Assembly: GCA_009760855.2 (NCBI GenBank)
Contig: WPIO01000032.1
Span: 2,611,001 to 2,675,000, forward strand
Length of the DNA: 64,000 nucleotides
Origin: Cristatella mucedo
Taxonomy: Eukaryota; Bryozoa; Phylactolaemata; Cristatellidae
Direction of reading: 5' to 3'
Positions 59,401 through 64,000 of the stretch are shown here, piece after piece. Both the position numbers and the translations under genes were made by a program. Position 1 is the first letter of the stretch. Each line of letters starts with the position of its first letter. The notes beneath the pieces are model-generated. The model was not told the DNA's origin, did no database searches, and was given only the letters and a program-made list of their open reading frames with translations.

Positions 59401-60725
59401 GTCTCACACAACAAAGAGAAAGTGGGAAGCATAGCAGAGGCAGGAGAGCAGTGGAGGTAGTTAGTAGCATGGAATTAGCAGCTCAGGACCGCCGGAAAGG
59501 ATGAGCCATAGTCGGCAGCAGGAGACTAGTTGTCCTTGCGTAAGAATCGTGGAAGCGAGTTCCACAGTCTAGGACCTGCAGAGCTAAAGCTTCTGTCGCC
59601 AACTGTTTTTAAAAGGAGGAGGCCTTAGCTCTATCGTTATCGGCGGTCGGGATTTTGATAGCTTCAATTTTGAGATATCTACACGACATAACGACGTCAT
59701 GACCCTGTTTCCCTACTGTAGCGGTCCCTTATAATACTTATAAACAACAGGCCATGACTTTTTGAAATAGTTGCTTCATGAGCACTTTGCCACCATAAAT
59801 TGGTTAACGTGCAACATAATGGGCAGATGACTGGCATCCATGGTAAGGCTTTTAGTTCTGTGTGACTATGGCTAATTTGAATAGGTTGCGAAAATCCTTT
59901 TTCTCTTAAAGGAGTTATTGAAAACTTGAGCTATGGAAGGATTAATTTTCTTCTTCAAAAAGTACAATAAATTGGTTTGAATAGAAAACTTGCACACAAA
60001 TTTCTTGATTCTTTAAAAAAACTATTCACAGTGTTTAAAACTGTATTGGATTCCGAATGATTTGGAATGACTTAGTGTCTCTAAATATCCGTTAACGTCT
60101 CTTAAATGCTCCATTTTACGACTACATTGGATCTGTTACTTTACGCGAAAAATCTTTCTACACAGAATGCAGTATTTGTGATCTTAATTAAGCAGGGAAT
60201 AAATATAAGCTTCTACAAATTCCTAAGTTGTATTACTCATAGTTTTTGGCCTGAGCTGTGGTAGCATTAAACTAAATATATTCTCTTGATTGACCCTGTT
60301 AGTGGCCTAGGCTTCTGAATTATGCATTACGTGGCCCTAATTCAATTATTAAAGACTGTTTGAGTTTACCCTATTGGAAACGTATAGCTCCTTGGCGTGA
60401 GATGTCTGAGTAAGTTATTTCTGGATGCCCTCATATCGTGGCAAATTGAAGTTTTTGAACTTCGGCTTGATATCAAACGATTCTGAAAATGTGGGATGTG
60501 TGCACCGAGCTGACACTGCTGTTTTAGAACGCTTGAACTTTCTTGCGATAGGTAAACATATCGGCTAGCGGAATTGCTTCTATGCTTACGGAAATCATCG
60601 AAGCTATGAATAATTCAGGAAATTCTGGCTGCACGACGCAAACTGACATTCGATATATCAGCGACATTATCAGCCACTTCTTTAATCTTGCTGACCTCGA
60701 GTCCCTTAATGGCATTCTACCTGAA
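30079..60725 (+). CDS. candidate secreted/adhesion-GPCR-like gene, 5' part (gene 2, multi-exon, incomplete)
   Basis: The supported exons are 30079-30157 (signal peptide), 34371-34494, 38632-38753 and 46910-47032, joined in phases 1, 2 and 1 with standard splice sites. This gives about 149 residues of secreted N-terminus. Further + strand exons at 56002-56155 (Cys-rich) and 60552-60725 (GAIN-like helices) probably belong to the same gene, but the exons that would link their phases are not found. The expected protein is an adhesion-type receptor: signal peptide, Ser/Thr-rich stretch, a Cys-rich or hormone-receptor-like module, GAIN domain, and a 7TM domain beyond the right edge. Gene 1 upstream is a true adhesion GPCR in the same orientation, which fits a tandem pair. 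Alternative: two separate genes, or a secreted protein without 7TM. No annotation-level proof is possible from sequence alone. Confidence 0.5.
30760..30885 (+). repeat. degenerate tandem repeat of about 30 nt
   Basis: CTGACCTTGGC, CGACCTTGGCCCTG and CAGCTCTG/TCAGCTT words recur four or five times with variable spacing. It is a small, diverged minisatellite inside intron 1. Confidence 0.5.
31842..31912 (+). repeat. dispersed repeat R2, copy 1
   Basis: It shares GAAGAGAGCGTCCGCTAAGC and CCAAGCGGTG... with 33815-33870 (AGAGAGCGTCCGCTTAGCCC). Weaker similarity extends rightward (CTGACTCACGGCTGGGC). It is unclassified and in the same orientation as copy 2. Confidence 0.5.
32093..32197 (-). repeat. 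SINE-2 copy
   Basis: On the minus strand it reads a tRNA-like head (GGTAAGCTCTTCACGATCC, GGGTCGTGAGCTGGAGTCC), then CCACTGCAAGTGGTGGCGAC, AGCCGTTAAGGCTATTCTAC and TGCTATACAAA. This is the same order as the + strand copy at 34981-35125. A G-run adjoins its head end. Confidence 0.65.
32640..33418 (+). mobile_element. LINE-A 3' fragment
   Basis: It matches the end of the LINE-A ORF (SxLDFCNLILAGLPAC, SLHSLAPAYLSHLLPH, SFGDRAFNSYAPKA), the CACCCCTAACCATGATG 3' UTR and a diverged tail (GCCTAGAAAGACATTGAGTT then A/T). The coding frame is split between two frames (32659-33021 and 32886-33191). Confidence 0.75.
33815..33870 (+). repeat. dispersed repeat R2, copy 2
   Basis: Second copy of the element described at 31842 (AGAGAGCGTCCGCTTAGCCC, then AAGTAGTGGAAGGGAGTTCC). 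Flanking similarity fades in both directions. Confidence 0.5.
34371..34494 (+). CDS. gene 2 exon 2
   Basis: The acceptor CCTTTATGTAG and donor GTAAGA enclose 124 nt, phase 1 in and 2 out. The phase of exon 1 is the one that keeps the frame open throughout. It reads GEHLSKENLISTSMFHN, then REILLDTYKDIGLAAYTD, a polar and probably helical stretch. No domain is recognised. Confidence 0.6.
34981..35125 (+). repeat. SINE-2 copy with tRNA-like head
   Basis: The head has an A-box-like TGGCTCATTAGG and a perfect B box GGTTCGAATCC at 35041-35051. Between them is a CACGACCTCG/CGAGGTCGTG stem. The body reads CACTGCAAGCGGTGGTGAT, AGCCGTAAATGCTCTTCTGT and CGCTATACAAA. It is a tRNA-derived SINE and not a functional tRNA, because the acceptor stem does not close and the body follows. 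Confidence 0.75.
35229..35290 (-). repeat. SINE-1-like 3' tail
   Basis: On the minus strand it reads GGTTCTCTTGGGGCGCTATA, CAAATGAATTATATT, like the end of the SINE-1 copy near 62240. The head is missing. Confidence 0.5.
35438..35542 (+). repeat. SINE-2 copy, diverged
   Basis: It has a GTCTCAGTGGAGGGGTTAGG A-box region, a degraded B box (AGAGGTCAATTC) and the SINE-2 body GGCGGCGATAGC, TTTTAATGCTCTTCTGCCGC. It is in the same orientation as the copy 0.45 kb upstream. Confidence 0.6.
35955..36720 (+). mobile_element. old degenerate LINE-A-like fragment
   Basis: Translated pieces in shifting frames match LINE-A: AANFLESSDEKTTSLLI, SLAASARNLFALFEKDS, and later a CTGGCTCCCCATCAAGC segment and VWNSL. 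There are many stops and indels. It is clearly older than the copies at 27070 and 39178. Confidence 0.6.
36995..37130 (+). repeat. SINE-1 copy, diverged
   Basis: It has a tRNA-like segment (GGTCTGGCCGAGCTCGTGGC, CTTGATCCCCATAGCAC) followed by a tail GTGAAGTGCTTGAATAGGGA, TATTAAGTTGTGTTATGGCG, CTATAAAAATGAAT. The order is the same as in SINE-1 at 61730-61860. Confidence 0.5.
37258..37530 (-). repeat. LINE-A 3' remnant
   Basis: The reverse of the LINE-A tail appears (CCTAGGAGAACCAACTGTCT, TTCTAGGCACTTCACATTTG, CTGCAAAT). It is followed by GTCAGTCTCAGCACGCATAA and GTCAGGAGATGTCGAGACG, as in the 3' UTR and ORF end of the copy at 39178. Diverged. Confidence 0.55.
38624..38650. repeat. 9-bp inverted repeat across the exon 3 acceptor
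   Basis: TAATGTAGA at 38624-38632 is the reverse complement of TCTACATTA at 38642-38650, with a 9-nt loop. The splice acceptor AG (38630-38631) is within the left arm, so a hairpin could hide it in the pre-mRNA. Confidence 0.6.
38632..38753 (+). CDS. gene 2 exon 3
   Basis: The acceptor is AATGTAG and the donor is GTAAGA; 122 nt, phase 2 in and 1 out. It completes an Arg codon from exon 2. Only the chained frame is open. It encodes LQESTLHSTKLILPETNPD, then a basic patch KVKGRSRRNQ and an acidic end GEDYDDTG. The RSRR patch could be a protease site, though this is speculation. A second acceptor at 38639 would also be open but would break the phase with exon 2. Confidence 0.55.
39178..40580 (-). 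mobile_element. LINE-A copy, most complete in the window (RT to 3' end)
   Basis: On the minus strand the order is RT motif A (LNLSAAFDTIDH), motif B (GVPQGSVLGPVLF), motif C (FYADDTQLY), LKLNDDKTN, NLGVIFQSDLSLDDH, the C-terminal domain, then the 3' UTR and tail (GTAAAGCGCCTAGAGAGAGA, TTAAGTTCTCTGAGGGCGC) ending in ATT repeats at 39178-39202. The arrangement is that of L2/CR1-like non-LTR elements, whose copies end in short tandem repeats. It is 5'-truncated near 40580, so the endonuclease is missing. Confidence 0.88.
39418..40558 (-). pseudogene. LINE-A reverse transcriptase, frameshifted
   Basis: The open frame runs from 40558 to 39542 (338 codons) and carries RT motifs A to E. A frameshift after GDRA near 39545 puts the end (SYAPKAWNSLPT, then FRTAFSGSL-stop at 39418) into another frame. 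One indel is the only break seen in the part present, so this copy is fairly young. Confidence 0.85.
40566..40612. repeat. short direct duplication at the LINE-A 5' truncation point
   Basis: CAAGCAGAGAGTTATAAGCA and CAAGCAGAGTTATGA occur about 30 nt apart just outside the RT start. This may be a small duplication made when the truncated element integrated. Confidence 0.45.
40815..40970 (-). repeat. tRNA-like / SINE-2-related segment
   Basis: On the minus strand there is a GGTCAAGCGCTTAGGTAG head and a GTGTTCGAATCATG B box (about 40820-40895). A CCACTGCTAGCAGGGTGGGG segment at 40929-40968 resembles the SINE-2 body, but it lies on the wrong side for one element. Two tandem fragments are likely. 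Confidence 0.4.
42626..43680 (+). mobile_element. LINE-B fragment (second L2/CR1-like family)
   Basis: The frame opens at a motif C box (HFYADDTQLYLSF) and continues with ENFLKLNDDKTELLLIG, APNLGVVFDS, LVLSRLGYCNSLLAGLP, ELGWLPVEQRI, HGLAPSYLAELL and [10 protein letters not shown], ending at TAA 43633. The 3' end reads ACACCCACGTGGTCTTTATG. It is only distantly similar to LINE-A. The 5' half of RT and the endonuclease are missing. Its left border adjoins a short (TA)n run at 42609-42624. Confidence 0.85.
42662..43633 (+). pseudogene. LINE-B reverse transcriptase C-terminal half
   Basis: This is an uninterrupted 323-codon frame (open from about 42626) with the YADD box just upstream of the first ATG, then the thumb and C-terminal region. 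The end of the frame (PTADYG, YLNCSPDSAMLPAFS) also appears in the copies at 13327 and 59276, so it is part of the element. Truncation removes catalytic motifs A and B, so it cannot be functional alone. Confidence 0.8.
43690..44170 (-). mobile_element. degenerate LINE-B-related fragment
   Basis: On the minus strand, broken frames contain KAWHGLTHEHLAELLHGF, which aligns with KARHGLAPSYLAELLHQF of LINE-B. An AGCAAAACTCTGCTGGCAGC segment resembles the QNSAAR region, but it lies where the order is disturbed. It is old and rearranged, and inverted relative to the LINE-B copy next to it. Confidence 0.45.
45042..45194 (+). repeat. degenerate tandem repeat of an ATTGTCGTAGGCC-type unit
   Basis: A segment of about 75 nt is present twice (from 45043 and from 45119). 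It starts TATAGATWAATTGTCGYATA and has internal subrepeats of 15-18 nt (TTGTCGTAGGTCCAA, TTGTCGTAGGATCAG, TTAGGTTCAATAGTC). No coding potential. Confidence 0.7.
45540..45703 (+). CDS. tentative extra exon (unknown, Cys-containing)
   Basis: An acceptor (TTGCTTAAAG) and donor (GTATGA) enclose 164 nt open in phase 1. They encode CKRIQHSSFSKQHG, FNDQSCTTVAQTF and NEISSNVSLCFS. Phase 1 in fits exon 3 of gene 2, but it leaves in phase 0, which does not fit the exon at 46910. It may be an alternative exon, may need another small exon between, or may be chance. Confidence 0.25.
46910..47032 (+). CDS. gene 2 exon 4: Thr/Ser/Ala-rich stalk
   Basis: The acceptor is CGTATTCCAG and the donor is GTCAGT; 123 nt, symmetric phase 1-1, the only open phase of the three. 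It encodes GADAITTMENTTSVRN, then TASDTATVSTMVDSAIAA. The Thr/Ser/Ala richness and an NTT sequon suggest an O-glycosylated, mucin-like extracellular stalk, common in adhesion receptors. Symmetric 1-1 exons are typical of extracellular modules. Confidence 0.55.
47170..47920 (+). mobile_element. degenerate LINE-A fragment
   Basis: LRMDFSLDYRTSSTVKFALF and SIRACLDKAYCSK align with FQSDLSLDDHISSTVKSAYF and LRVCLDKDTTSK of LINE-A. A GTGCCTAAAAGACATATTTA tail-like end sits near 47880. Many indels; an old insertion. Confidence 0.6.
49536..49570. repeat. (TA)n microsatellite
   Basis: TATATA run with one C interruption, at the 3' end of the minus-strand SINE-1 copy that follows. It is likely the expanded tail of that copy. 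Confidence 0.8.
49575..49705 (-). repeat. SINE-1 copy
   Basis: On the minus strand it has a tRNA-like head (GATGCTCGCCTAGACCAAGG, GAGGTCGTCGGCTTGAGCTC), then the LINE-like tail GTGAAGCGCCTGAATAGAGA, TTAAGTTCTATTAGGGTGC and an AT-rich end. Confidence 0.65.
52385..52522 (+). repeat. LINE-A 3' end
   Basis: It has CAATCATGTTATTCTCGTTG, a GAGCATGCTACCACTAAC stretch and the tail GTGCCTTGAAAGAGATTGAG, TTCTCTGAGGGCGCTATATC, ATTATTACT. Only the last 140 nt are present. Confidence 0.75.
53060..53675 (-). mobile_element. LINE-A 3' fragment
   Basis: It has the reversed tail (GCGCCCTCAGAGAACTCAAA, CTCTTTCTAGGCACTTTACA), a 3' UTR with a small TTATACATAGG-type tandem expansion at 53189-53256, and ORF-end pieces (HWLPVKQCIDFKVLPLTFRF). 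It is broken by indels and truncated at 53675. Confidence 0.75.
53770..54765 (-). mobile_element. LINE-A fragment, internally deleted
   Basis: The reversed tail starts at 53770 with ATTATTATC units. An open frame on the minus strand at 54165-54593 has SARNLGV-like FSRNLGVLFKSDLSVENY and KIWACLDRDKTSKLVHAF, but the middle of the ORF end is missing. The left edge falls near 54765 within the DDTQLY region, which is itself garbled. Confidence 0.7.
55388..55745 (-). repeat. LINE-A 3' end
   Basis: It reads (ATT/ATG)n, GCCCCCTCAGAGAACTTAAT, CTCTTTCTAGGTGCTTTACA, the 3' UTR and the beginning of the reversed ORF end (GTCAGGGGATGTTCTGACGC). It is very close to the copy at 39178, so a recent insertion, truncated at 55745. 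Confidence 0.78.
56002..56155 (+). CDS. candidate gene 2 exon: Cys-rich module
   Basis: A strong acceptor (CCATTTTCTCCAG) precedes 154 nt open in phase 1. It encodes GDPRCPATCPPEVGLIEE, then a VPC, and KTSGDKKSCAF, with four Cys. The frame hits TAG right after. A moderate donor (GTAGCT) at 56156 would end it in phase 2. The Cys pattern and position before the GAIN-like exon loosely recall a hormone-receptor-like module of adhesion GPCRs, but the usual Trp is absent. The phase-1 start matches exon 4. Confidence 0.4.
56348..56408. repeat. (CA)n(TA)n microsatellite
   Basis: A short CACACA run passes into about 46 nt of pure TA repeats. Confidence 0.85.
56422..56541 (+). repeat. 60-bp tandem duplication (2 copies)
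   Basis: CATCAGTTTGACACGTTATA opens copy 1 at 56422, and CATCAGTTTGACACATTATA opens copy 2 at 56482. Both continue with CTGAATATTCTTGACRGGCT with few differences. It is immediately right of the TA microsatellite. Confidence 0.8.
56568..57965 (-). mobile_element. old LINE-A-related copy
   Basis: It starts with TAATAATAATAATTACAATA and a reversed, diverged tail (GGTGCTTTACTACTTGCTGC). In the far part, CTCATGGTCAGATGTTTCAA resembles the motif A region of LINE-A, and GAGTTCCCCAAGTGATCTAC the region just after. Reading frames are destroyed. It probably belongs to a sister family. Confidence 0.55.
59276..59625 (-). mobile_element. LINE-B 3' fragment
   Basis: It closely matches 13327-13705 and, in reverse, 43360-43680: TCTCCGTCTGTGACTCCACA, CAACAGACTTCGTCTCACAC, AAGAGAAAGTGGGAAGCATA and CCAACTGTTTTTAAAAGGAG. 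Its 3' end has one TTAATGTA unit. No coding capacity. Confidence 0.8.
60552..60725 (+). CDS. candidate GAIN-domain exon (gene 2)
   Basis: The acceptor CTTGCGATAG and strong donor GTAAGT (60726-60731) enclose 174 nt, phase 0-0, open in only that phase over its length. It encodes VNISASGIASMLTEIIEAMN, NSGNSGCTTQTDIRYIS and DIISHFFNLADLESLNG: amphipathic helices with NIS, NNS and related sequons. The pattern of N-I-S, helix, N-rich turn, T..D....I..I is that of the first subdomain of GAIN domains that precede GPS sites in adhesion GPCRs. This is pattern recognition, not a search result. Confidence 0.5.
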
Positions 60726-60821
60726 GTAAGTATCCAACTTGAGCTGTTAGCTCATATCCGTAAACTTCTTCGGTGTGTTTATTTTACTGCTACTTAAATG
60801 GCAGCACTTGTACATCTCCTT

Positions 60822-60905
60822 AAGGATTATAATAATACCACACTTCATAAAGCCCCCTCAGGGAACTCAATCTCTTTATAGCTGCTTTACGTTTGCTGCA
60901 AAGGA
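60822..60905 (-). repeat. LINE-A 3' tail fragment
   Basis: It has TATAATAATACCAC, AAAGCCCCCTCAGGGAACTC and AATCTCTTTATAGCTGCTTT in the order of a reversed LINE-A tail, ending with GCTGCAAAGGAAAC. Truncated. Confidence 0.7.
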
Positions 60906-61723
60906 AACATGATTCCTTACTCAATAAATACTCCGATTGCATAGTGTGCCAACAGAAACTAATAAAAATTGAATTACTTGTAAATCAAGGTACTGCACGT
61001 TTACGTAAAGACACCAATTCAACTCTTAAAACGGTCACCATTTAAAATTAAACTGAAAGTGTTCTGTTTTTATGGCACTGCATCTAAATTTGCGTTGCAC
61101 TAGTTATTGAAGCTAACTAATTATATGCCATTTATTTTGGCTTCTCATAACGCCCCCTGGCATTTGCTCTTGTGCTCAAGAGAACGCAAATAACTTCAAT
61201 TAGAAAATTCAATGAATCAAAATGAAACTGGCATCGTTTGTTAATCGACTTTTCTTAAATATGATTCAAACCATTGATTCCTCTTAAATCGTGACGTTTA
61301 GTAGGGAACGCTCGGTGTAATACATTCTTAAGTAAACTATATATTTTCATCGTGTGCAATTAAATTTGCTGCTTAAAATGAAAGTAACAACTCCTTGGAA
61401 AAATAAAGCCTACAGTGCAGGCAACTAATTTATTTCAGCTTGTGAGCCTGAAAGCCTTTTCCTGCTGGTTTGGTACTCCTGTATGTCATTACACACCAGT
61501 TATTGTGAATCTTTTTTGAGACTATGAACCTTTTGAACGACTGGTATGTGCAATTTACCTCTCCAAAAAAAGTAGACACGCTGGGATAAACATATTTTCG
61601 TGCACATCATGATACTTTATTTGAAATTGTATTACTTTATAGAAAGGTATGACACATACAAACTTTAAATTGAGCGATGCTGGAAATGCAATTTCTCACC
61701 TTTCATGAAAAATTAGTAATATA

Positions 61724-61860
61724 ATAATATAATATAATTATTTTGTATAAATACCCAAAAGAACCAAATCTCTGTTCAGGCACTTTACAAATGCCTCGGG
61801 GGCTTGAACCCACGACCTCAGTCCGGGCGAGCACCTTAACCGCTGGACCAAACCAGGTAT
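61724..61860 (-). repeat. SINE-1 copy, clearest tRNA head
   Basis: On the minus strand it reads GTCCAGCGGTTAAGGTGCTC, GAGGTCGTGGGTTCAAGCCC (B-box-like), then the tail GTAAAGTGCCTGAACAGAGA, TTTGGTTCTTTTGGGTATTT and an ATTATA-rich end. The tail copies the LINE-A ending GTAAAGCGCCTAGAAAGAGA. A tRNA-derived SINE, not a tRNA gene. Confidence 0.75.
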
Positions 61861-62179
61861 GGCTGGCTGAATAATGAGAAACAAAACATTTCTCATTGTA
61901 TAGTGCAAACATTAATATCCAGTCCTCGCGCAAAATGTTATGCAAACGTGCGCGTATTAGTACTTTTAATTTTGATCCAAGTTATTTTAGTACAAAAATA
62001 CTTTGTTCGGTTTAAATAAATAGATATAGCCCCAAAGTTACCTGTGGTTAAGTAAAATAAATATTATCTTTGATATTCAATCTGTTTTCACGTTTCGTTT
62101 TGTTTGAAGAAAGAGCTTCCAGACAGTACTCCCCAAGTACGTAACTTACCTACTAAGATTAACGATTTCTAGCCTTACG

Positions 62180-62275
62180 TTTACGCCGAGCTGGTTTGGT
62201 CCCGAGGTATACGTGAAGTGCCTGAATTAAGATTAAGTTCTTTTGGGGCGCTGTCCAAATGAATTTTATTTATTT
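62180..62275 (+). repeat. SINE-1 3' half
   Basis: It has CCGAGCTGGTTTGGTCCCGA, GTGAAGTGCCTGAATTAAGA, TTAAGTTCTTTTGGGGCGCT and TTTATTTATTT at the end. The head is diverged. Confidence 0.6.
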
Positions 62276-62989
62276 ACCAAAAATGGGTAGGCTTCTTTCA
62301 ACCAACACCGCATAATTCTCCAGTGTCTTTCAGTCAGCATGCCTTTCGTAACATTTCCTATTCATTTATTATTTCTTATTCATTTTTAAATGCTCTCCTA
62401 TCAATAAAAATCCTCTTTGGAAATTTTCACATCACTAATGCAGCCAAAGTCGGCAAGGAAATTACTACGAATCCTTTTTTCAACATCGGGGTCACTGGAA
62501 AAGAGGTAACTATTGAATTAGTTCTGCAGTTTATTCAGGCGACTGCATGGATATTCTTTTGGAAAACTTGGAAGGTTCTTTTTACTCTCAATATTGAATC
62601 CAACAAAACCAGTTCCTCTAAGTATGTGCATTTTAATACGCTCCTATACGTTTTCATTTTGATTTATTGTCTAAGTACCATACCATGCAGTGCAATAGCC
62701 CTTCATTATTTATTATCATGCAATTCGTTTGAGAGCATCTGGATGGACATTTAGTTCTCTGAAACGGCATGTTATCATTTGGTTGGACTGTTTGCTCACT
62801 TTTCTGCCTTCTCCTTAAACTCCTCTTTCACTTTGGAAATTGGTCAGGAAGCATGCAGTCAAACTGCATCATCTATAAGGCTGACTCTTTGGCTTTGGTC
62901 GCAAGAATCACGGCGTTAATATAGCCAAAATATTTGAAGGTTGGTCAAGCCGTAAATTAACTCCTCACTGTAAAATGTTTTGAAAGCAG

Positions 62990-63219
62990 GATTGATTTGT
63001 TTTCTCTCTAATGAGGGCTCGCTCTTTGGAGCGAGCGTTTCATACAGTTTCAGCTCACGTCATGACTTTGAGAAACGGTTTCAGGTACTTTTAGAGTTTG
63101 ATAATTACTATTTAATAAATAATTTTGCTGCTGAGCATTATGTAGGGGCACAAAATTATTCGCTCAAAGCTCATACTATATGTCAACACGGTTCGGCTGA
63201 TGTGAGCACCGTTGAAAAG
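62990..63219 (+). CDS. tentative exon, unknown
   Basis: A donor (GTAATT) follows 230 nt open from an acceptor-like TTGAAAGCAG, phase 1 in and 0 out. It encodes LFGASVSYSFSSRHDFEKRF, LLEFDNYYLINNFAAEHYVG and an ICQHGSADVS end. It has beta-strand-like alternation but no domain I recognise. It could be a piece of the second GAIN subdomain of gene 2 or chance; the upstream phase-1 partner is not found. Confidence 0.2.
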
Positions 63220-64000
63220 GTAATTTAATTTTCCAGCTTGCTCCGGTTACGTGCCATGCAACAATACTTATAACATTGCCTTTGTTACGTATTTTTCCAT
63301 TGGGAGACACGAAAACATTACTCTAGACTTCTGCCAGCCTCACTTTCCAAGTCGTCCGGTCTGATAAATAGAAGCGTAAAGATGACTGAAAATTCCACAA
63401 CGATGCTTGACAGTCATGAGCGTCGCTTCTGCCACATTACACTTTAAGTGGAGCTACGTGGCCAAGTTCGCAATCAGAAAGCCTGCACTATTCGCATGGC
63501 AAATGCCGGTGAGGCTGGCTTCTCAAAGCACTGCTATCGAGGGATAGATGCCGCCTCGATACGCGCTGGTATGTTGACGGTAGCTGAGCAAGGCAGTAAT
63601 AATTACTGATCAAATTAAAATCGCCTATAATCACTAGCATCAATAATCATCATCGCTAGCGCCGAGCAGTCTATTCGAAGGCCATAGAGAGCTGCAGGCG
63701 CCAGCAGTCTTGCATCAGGCCCCAACCGCAACGGACCAGTTCGACGCCCAGAGCATAATTTTTCGACTATTACTCGAATTAGACTTTAATGCTACCTAGT
63801 CATTGAATGTGGAATTAATAGCTCCTGGTCATTGTAATTCAAAAGCAGTGAATAATACTTTGGTAGCCAAACTTTTGCCGATGTATCCGACCAATATGCA
63901 CCTTAAATCTGAAGGTGTCTGCCAAAGTTACTACAAAGCGTACCTTATCAAAATTTGCAGTTTAACAAAAACTCGTGTGATCGGCACCATAAGAATGCTT
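63220..64000. other. window end, nothing recognised
   Basis: No repeat of the families listed and no coding motif seen. The 7TM exons of gene 2, if it is an adhesion GPCR, should lie beyond this edge. Confidence 0.4.

Larger units (their letters stand above)
56156..60551 (+). other. gene 2 intronic region (4.4 kb)
   Basis: It contains (CA)n(TA)n, a 60-bp tandem duplication, an old LINE-A-related copy (56568-57965), and a LINE-B piece (59276-59625). An exon that ends in phase 0 should exist here if the GAIN-like exon is spliced to the Cys-rich one. An open + strand stretch at about 59000-59200 is a weak candidate. Confidence 0.4.
60726..62989 (+). other. region after the GAIN-like exon
   Basis: It contains a reversed LINE-A tail (60822-60905), a minus-strand SINE-1 (61730-61860) and a + strand SINE-1 (62180-62275). 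A 42-nt possible exon (61440-61481, phase 0) has good splice sites but no domain signal. The open frame at 62323-62754 has no recognised motif. Confidence 0.4.

Noticed and set aside
62323-62754. 143-codon open frame with hydrophobic stretches, as a membrane protein or 7TM exon
   Set aside because: No class B motif (no CW, GLTW or NSxQG). It starts in AT-rich sequence just after a SINE tail and is probably chance.

Overview
The window looks like animal (metazoan) genomic DNA, probably from an invertebrate. It is AT-rich, has long introns with ordinary GT-AG splice sites, and is crowded with L2/CR1-like LINE fragments, tRNA-derived SINEs, a hAT DNA transposon and microsatellites. It contains no bacterial operon, rRNA gene, CRISPR array or intact virus. 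I cannot name the species. Adhesion GPCRs point to an animal or a close relative of animals.

Gene 1 (positions 1064-16304, + strand) is the 3' end of an adhesion (class B2) G-protein-coupled receptor gene. Six exons, at 1064-1179, 2045-2242, 2993-3057, 9747-9816, 14368-14567 and 16009-16304, join with compatible phases (0/2, 2/2, 2/1, 1/2, 2/1, 1/stop). Together they give 314 codons covering TM1 to TM7 and a cytoplasmic tail. The extracellular region and GPS cleavage site must lie to the left of the window.

Positions 16305-30078 form a gene-poor spacer. It holds a decayed hAT transposon (17122-19817), a perfect 33-bp-arm palindrome (22676-22745), a (GA)n/(CT)n block that forms a nested imperfect palindrome of about 560 bp (24743-25304), and a LINE fragment (27070-28220).

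Gene 2 starts at 30079 on the + strand and runs through the rest of the window. The first exon encodes a signal peptide. Exons at 34371-34494, 38632-38753 and 46910-47032 follow in unbroken phase (1, 2, 1, 1), and the last is Thr/Ser/Ala-rich. Further downstream are a candidate Cys-rich exon (56002-56155) and an exon resembling the helical part of a GAIN domain (60552-60725). The best reading is a second adhesion-GPCR-like gene in tandem with gene 1, with its 7TM region beyond the right edge. The gene 2 model is inferred from splice signals and reading phase, and some exons are certainly missing.

Most of the remaining sequence is retrotransposon debris. LINE family A has at least 15 fragments on both strands, with a conserved 3' tail and ATT-type microsatellite ends. 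A second LINE family, B, has one copy nested inside a family A copy. One SINE family ends in a sequence like the LINE-A tail, as expected of a SINE mobilised by a partner LINE. A second SINE family has a different body. All transposon ORFs seen are truncated or frameshifted.
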